A stretch of DNA of 64,000 nt from Bolinopsis microptera (Eukaryota > Ctenophora > Tentaculata > Lobata > Bolinopsidae), in the NCBI RefSeq assembly GCF_026151205.1, contig NC_087072.1, positions 2,995,375 through 3,059,374 of the forward strand, written 5' to 3'. Below the pieces are notes generated by a model that was not told the origin of the DNA, made no database searches, and was given only the letters and a program-made list of their open reading frames with translations. Shown in pieces: positions 61,093-64,000 of this stretch; positions within the stretch are counted from its first letter, which is position 1; every line of letters begins with the position of its first letter. A program made the position numbers and the translations under genes.

Positions 61093-61182
61093 TTTGTTTG
61101 CTCACTAGGTTGTGAAAAGAGTGGCAGTGAGTAAATATTTTTGTTAAGATTAGATATACTCAACATTAGAATTAATACAGCT

Positions 61183-61232
61183 GAACCTCTATATAGCGTG
61201 CATCTGTATACCGGGTACCATTATATAGAGGT
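61183..61232. repeat. Short terminal-inverted-repeat-like hairpin
   Basis: GAACCTCTATATA and its inverted copy TATATAGAGGTTC are separated by about 24 bp. It resembles the fused ends of a DNA transposon (such as pogo/Tigger-type ends); no internal sequence remains. Confidence 0.45.
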
Positions 61233-61239
61233 TCTATTG

Positions 61240-62732
61240 TATAATAAATACCGATAATATACATATGTATTAAAAATAATTTCTACACCAAAGTCATGTA
61301 ACAGCCGTCTAGACCTAGACAAAATTTAAAATGAGAAATTGTAAAACCACTAACAAGCCGCAGTTAAAACTGCCGGTAATCAATAAAACCTATAATGTGT
61401 GAAAGACCGCTTTTGCAAAATAATAATCTGCAACAAATTGATAACGCGTCTACAACTGCCCGTATATAGAAGCTGCTAACAGTACAGCCGCCCAACACTG
61501 CTAATCCAAACAAATTGTCTTTAAAATAAATCTCGAAACTAGCCAGTAGCCAGTCTATAACGTAGCAACGCAGTGCTCTCGAACAAATTGATAGTAGTGA
61601 CAGTGTGGAGAGCAGAATATGCAACTTAGGTAGGATTCAGACCACAATAGCGGAGTTATAAGTAAGTAGCGTTAAACACAGCTGGTAATAAGCACATTGT
61701 AGTGGATCATGTGAATTCCCACCAAACAGTCCAAACCCTGTTAAGCTAACCAGTAGCAGTGCCTACTGCCTATATCATCTTACAATTATTGTCTATTTCA
61801 GTATGTGGTAAGTAAGATAAGTGAGATGAACTGAAAGCCAACACAGAAATGATATAAAAGCGATCAATCCTATGCGAGGTTTCGAGAGAAAAAACAGTTT
61901 GAAATAAATTGTACTCCAATTCCAACCGTAAATATAATGTTCGGTTTGTTACTTAGTAACGACTTTAAGTCTAGCCAGGTTCATCAAGTAAGTTACACAT
62001 TTTTAGAACTGTGGAATATGATCGAAGATTAGCAAAAACCACAATACAATCCGTTACATGTCGGACAAGATGGTGGATTTTGCTGAATGAGACTGAAAAT
62101 ACGCGCCGCCGCCTCTTCCGCCGATCACTCTTCAAATAATGATGCGCTCGACCGTCTCTTCCACAAACCACTTACAGAAGGCGTGATAGCTAGCGCGTTA
62201 CCAGAATATCGTGTGGAATGTTTGGTAACATTCCGCACCTTACTATTTGCTTAGTCGTGTAATTGGGAGTTGGGACCTTGGTTCCTTATCTGATAGGCAA
62301 ATATGTGACTGCAGGGTGGTGGCACGATCAGTTTGCCGTACCTATCACATAACAGCATCGCTATTCCAAGCTTTTTAAACTGCTTACTTGCAACTATTAG
62401 TATTACCCATCCATATTCCATCTCCTAACTCACTATTAGTTAAGTTTGTGTTTCGTCGAGGAGCACAGTTCAAACTTAAACAATTCTCCTATCGAGGATA
62501 TACCAAATGACAGATACCCTCCAGTTCTTACTAACTTTAGTTAACTTTACTTTCTAAAGAACACTTGGAGTTCTGGGATTCTCCACATGCAGTCGAAAAA
62601 GGAACGAACTTGACGGTTTTAGGAGATTACTCCATTTCACGGTCCATCCGTAAATTTGTGACTTTTTATGAAAACAAAGTCAATTAATAATATTATTTAT
62701 ATATCTGAGTAAAACATTTGAGTATAACATAC
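61240..62732. other. Spacer or intron, no gene seen
   Basis: AT-rich sequence between the candidate exon at 60988–61092 and the exon at 62733–62780. Short frames show no recognisable domains. Confidence 0.35.
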
Positions 62733-64000
62733 CTGCATCCATTCGTCTTCGTCTTCCAGTATTCTAAAATCATCGTCATCCTGTAAAACATATTTTAGTC
62801 TAAATTTTGACGAATTTTTCACTGAAATTTGTATCTATATACAAATTCTCGATATCTTAACCTTATAAACGTGTAAAATGGAAAGTTTTTGTTGTTGATT
62901 GAAGGATTTGATAAACATGGCATCGTTCTACCCGATTAGTCGAATTTACATCCTCAAACAAATCACAACTGCGTTAGGTTGATACAAATTTGAATGTTTT
63001 GGTTACTTAATTAACTTTGCTCACCTTACCTTGTATCTCCTCATACTTAGCTTCCCCTGCATCTTACTGCTCGATAGCGCGTTCATTCCTGCATTCTGGA
63101 AAGATAAAGTTTATCTCTTATCTCTTATCGTTATCACCATTCATTGATATCGTTGAGGGTATAATATCAGTGGTCTCCGGACTAGTAAGTGTCCGAACCA
63201 AATTAACATTTTCCTGATCTCTAAGTTAATTTTTGGTGGCCACTGTGAATAATAATTTATTTTTTATTCTTTCGTCTAATTTGGGTTTTTAATAGTGATC
63301 ACGAAATCGTGCATTATAAGACAATGTAAAATAACAATGTAAAATAACAATGTAAAATAAGATAAATGTACTTACAGCAAAGGAAACGCTGCGGCGTCGC
63401 TCGGATATGTTCTGCATGAGTCCAATAAAGGGGCCCTGTTTTGTCAACACTCCTCGTGTCCTAGTTGTCTGCAGGTTCCCACCTCGCACTCTGGAGTGGA
63501 AGATATTTACATTTCTTAATTGTTGCAAATTACAATGAATAATCCATATAAAAAGTAATCAAAATCCCTCCCTCCGTCCCTCCGTCCCTCCGTCCCTCCG
63601 TCCCTCCCTCCCTCCCTCCCTCCCTCCCTCCCTCCCTCCCTCCCTCCCTCCCTCCCTCCCTCCCTCCCTCCCTCCCTCCCTCCCTCCCTCCCTCCCTCCC
63701 TCCCTCCCTCCCTCCCTCCCTCCCTCCCTCCCTCCCTCCCTCCCTCCCTCCCTCCCTCCCTCCCTCCCTCCCTCCCTCCCTCCCTCCCTCCCTCCCTCCC
63801 TCCCTCCCTCCCCTCCAACTCACCCTATGCTGCGTCTCCTCTCTTGAACTGCTGCACCAGGACTCCCATTTCCTCCACTGTTAAAGGAAAGTCCAAGCGG
63901 GCTGAGCTCGTCTTGAGGGGCCGGGTATTCAATCTCCATCAAGTAACCAAAGATACCACTCTGACCACAGTTTCCACAGTTTCCACAGTTACCACAGTTT
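62733..64000 (-). CDS. Unidentified multi-exon gene, partial (four exons seen)
   Basis: Four exons chain in consistent phase: 63825–64000 (continuing past the edge), 63376–63490, 63030–63095 and 62733–62780; each ends at GTGAGT, GTAAGT, GTAAGG or GTATGT. The first has four NCG repeats, then YPAPQDELSPLG. Two exons end or begin near Arg-rich words (QERRRSI; SERRRSVSF), which look like basophilic phosphorylation or 14-3-3 sites. The last is acidic (DDDDFRILEDEDEWMQ). I do not recognise the family. Further 3' exons may lie toward 61 kb. The (GGGA)n tract lies in its first visible intron. Confidence 0.5.
63565..63814. repeat. (CCCT)n microsatellite, about 250 bp
   Basis: Nearly pure CCTC/CCCT tetranucleotide array with a few CCGT units at the left end. 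It lies in the intron of the unidentified gene, ending about 10 bp from the donor at 63824. It stays open on the minus strand (Arg-Glu-Gly-Gly repeats), but this is an artefact. Confidence 0.95.

Noticed and set aside
63516-63823. Arg-Glu-Gly-Gly repeat protein
   Set aside because: Pure tetranucleotide microsatellite inside an intron.
1-64000. tRNA, rRNA or snRNA genes
   Set aside because: Looked for cloverleaf-like and conserved RNA motifs by eye and saw none convincing; a covariance-model scan would be needed to exclude them.

Overview
This is animal nuclear DNA: AT-rich, with GT–AG introns and many micro- and minisatellites. It carries metazoan-only families (innexin, ShKT domains, kringle, RGS12/14, BTB–BACK–Kelch) and cilium genes (DNAI1, CCDC81). 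The innexin argues against a placozoan or sponge. From memory, its first extracellular loop (YCWTQG, then PYPG) looks most like ctenophore innexins; a cnidarian is the main alternative. Species cannot be fixed from sequence alone.

Layout. (1) 258–4490, + strand: the 3' eight exons of an RGS12/RGS14-type gene. (2) 5660–7585, - strand: an intronless secreted carboxylesterase with three ShKT domains. It sits between two pieces of a duplicated RGS-gene segment and beside a CpG-rich fold-back repeat. (3) 11193–42845, - strand: a complete 24-exon POLR3A (RNA polymerase III largest subunit, about 1383 aa) spread over 31.7 kb. Its introns hold a papain-like protease (-), CCDC81 (+), a BTB pseudogene broken by a LINE (+), an innexin (+) and two tandem cysteine-repeat/kringle secreted genes (-). 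Many POLR3A introns contain tandem arrays that start at a splice site. (4) 43846–49824, - strand: a ten-exon BTB–BACK–Kelch gene with a 1.2 kb 9-bp satellite in one intron. (5) 50460–51650, - strand: intronless ERCC8 (CSA). (6) 51651–54206: mostly repeats, including a second fold-back copy. (7) 54207–59504, - strand: DNAI1 in nine exons. One intron carries a mobile element with 297-bp inverted repeats and a GIY-YIG-like ORF. (8) 60.9–64 kb, - strand: a candidate first exon and four chained exons of an unidentified gene running off the right edge.

The genes do not form one pathway. They are housekeeping (Pol III, transcription-coupled repair), ciliary (DNAI1, CCDC81), signalling/ubiquitin (RGS, Kelch) and secreted or membrane (esterase, protease, kringle proteins, innexin) genes. 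The most unusual points are the dense nesting inside POLR3A, the splice-junction-anchored arrays, the inverted-repeat GIY-YIG element, and the esterase insertion that splits a duplicated RGS segment. Splice sites were placed by eye from reading-frame continuity and remembered family sequences; no alignment or transcript data were available.
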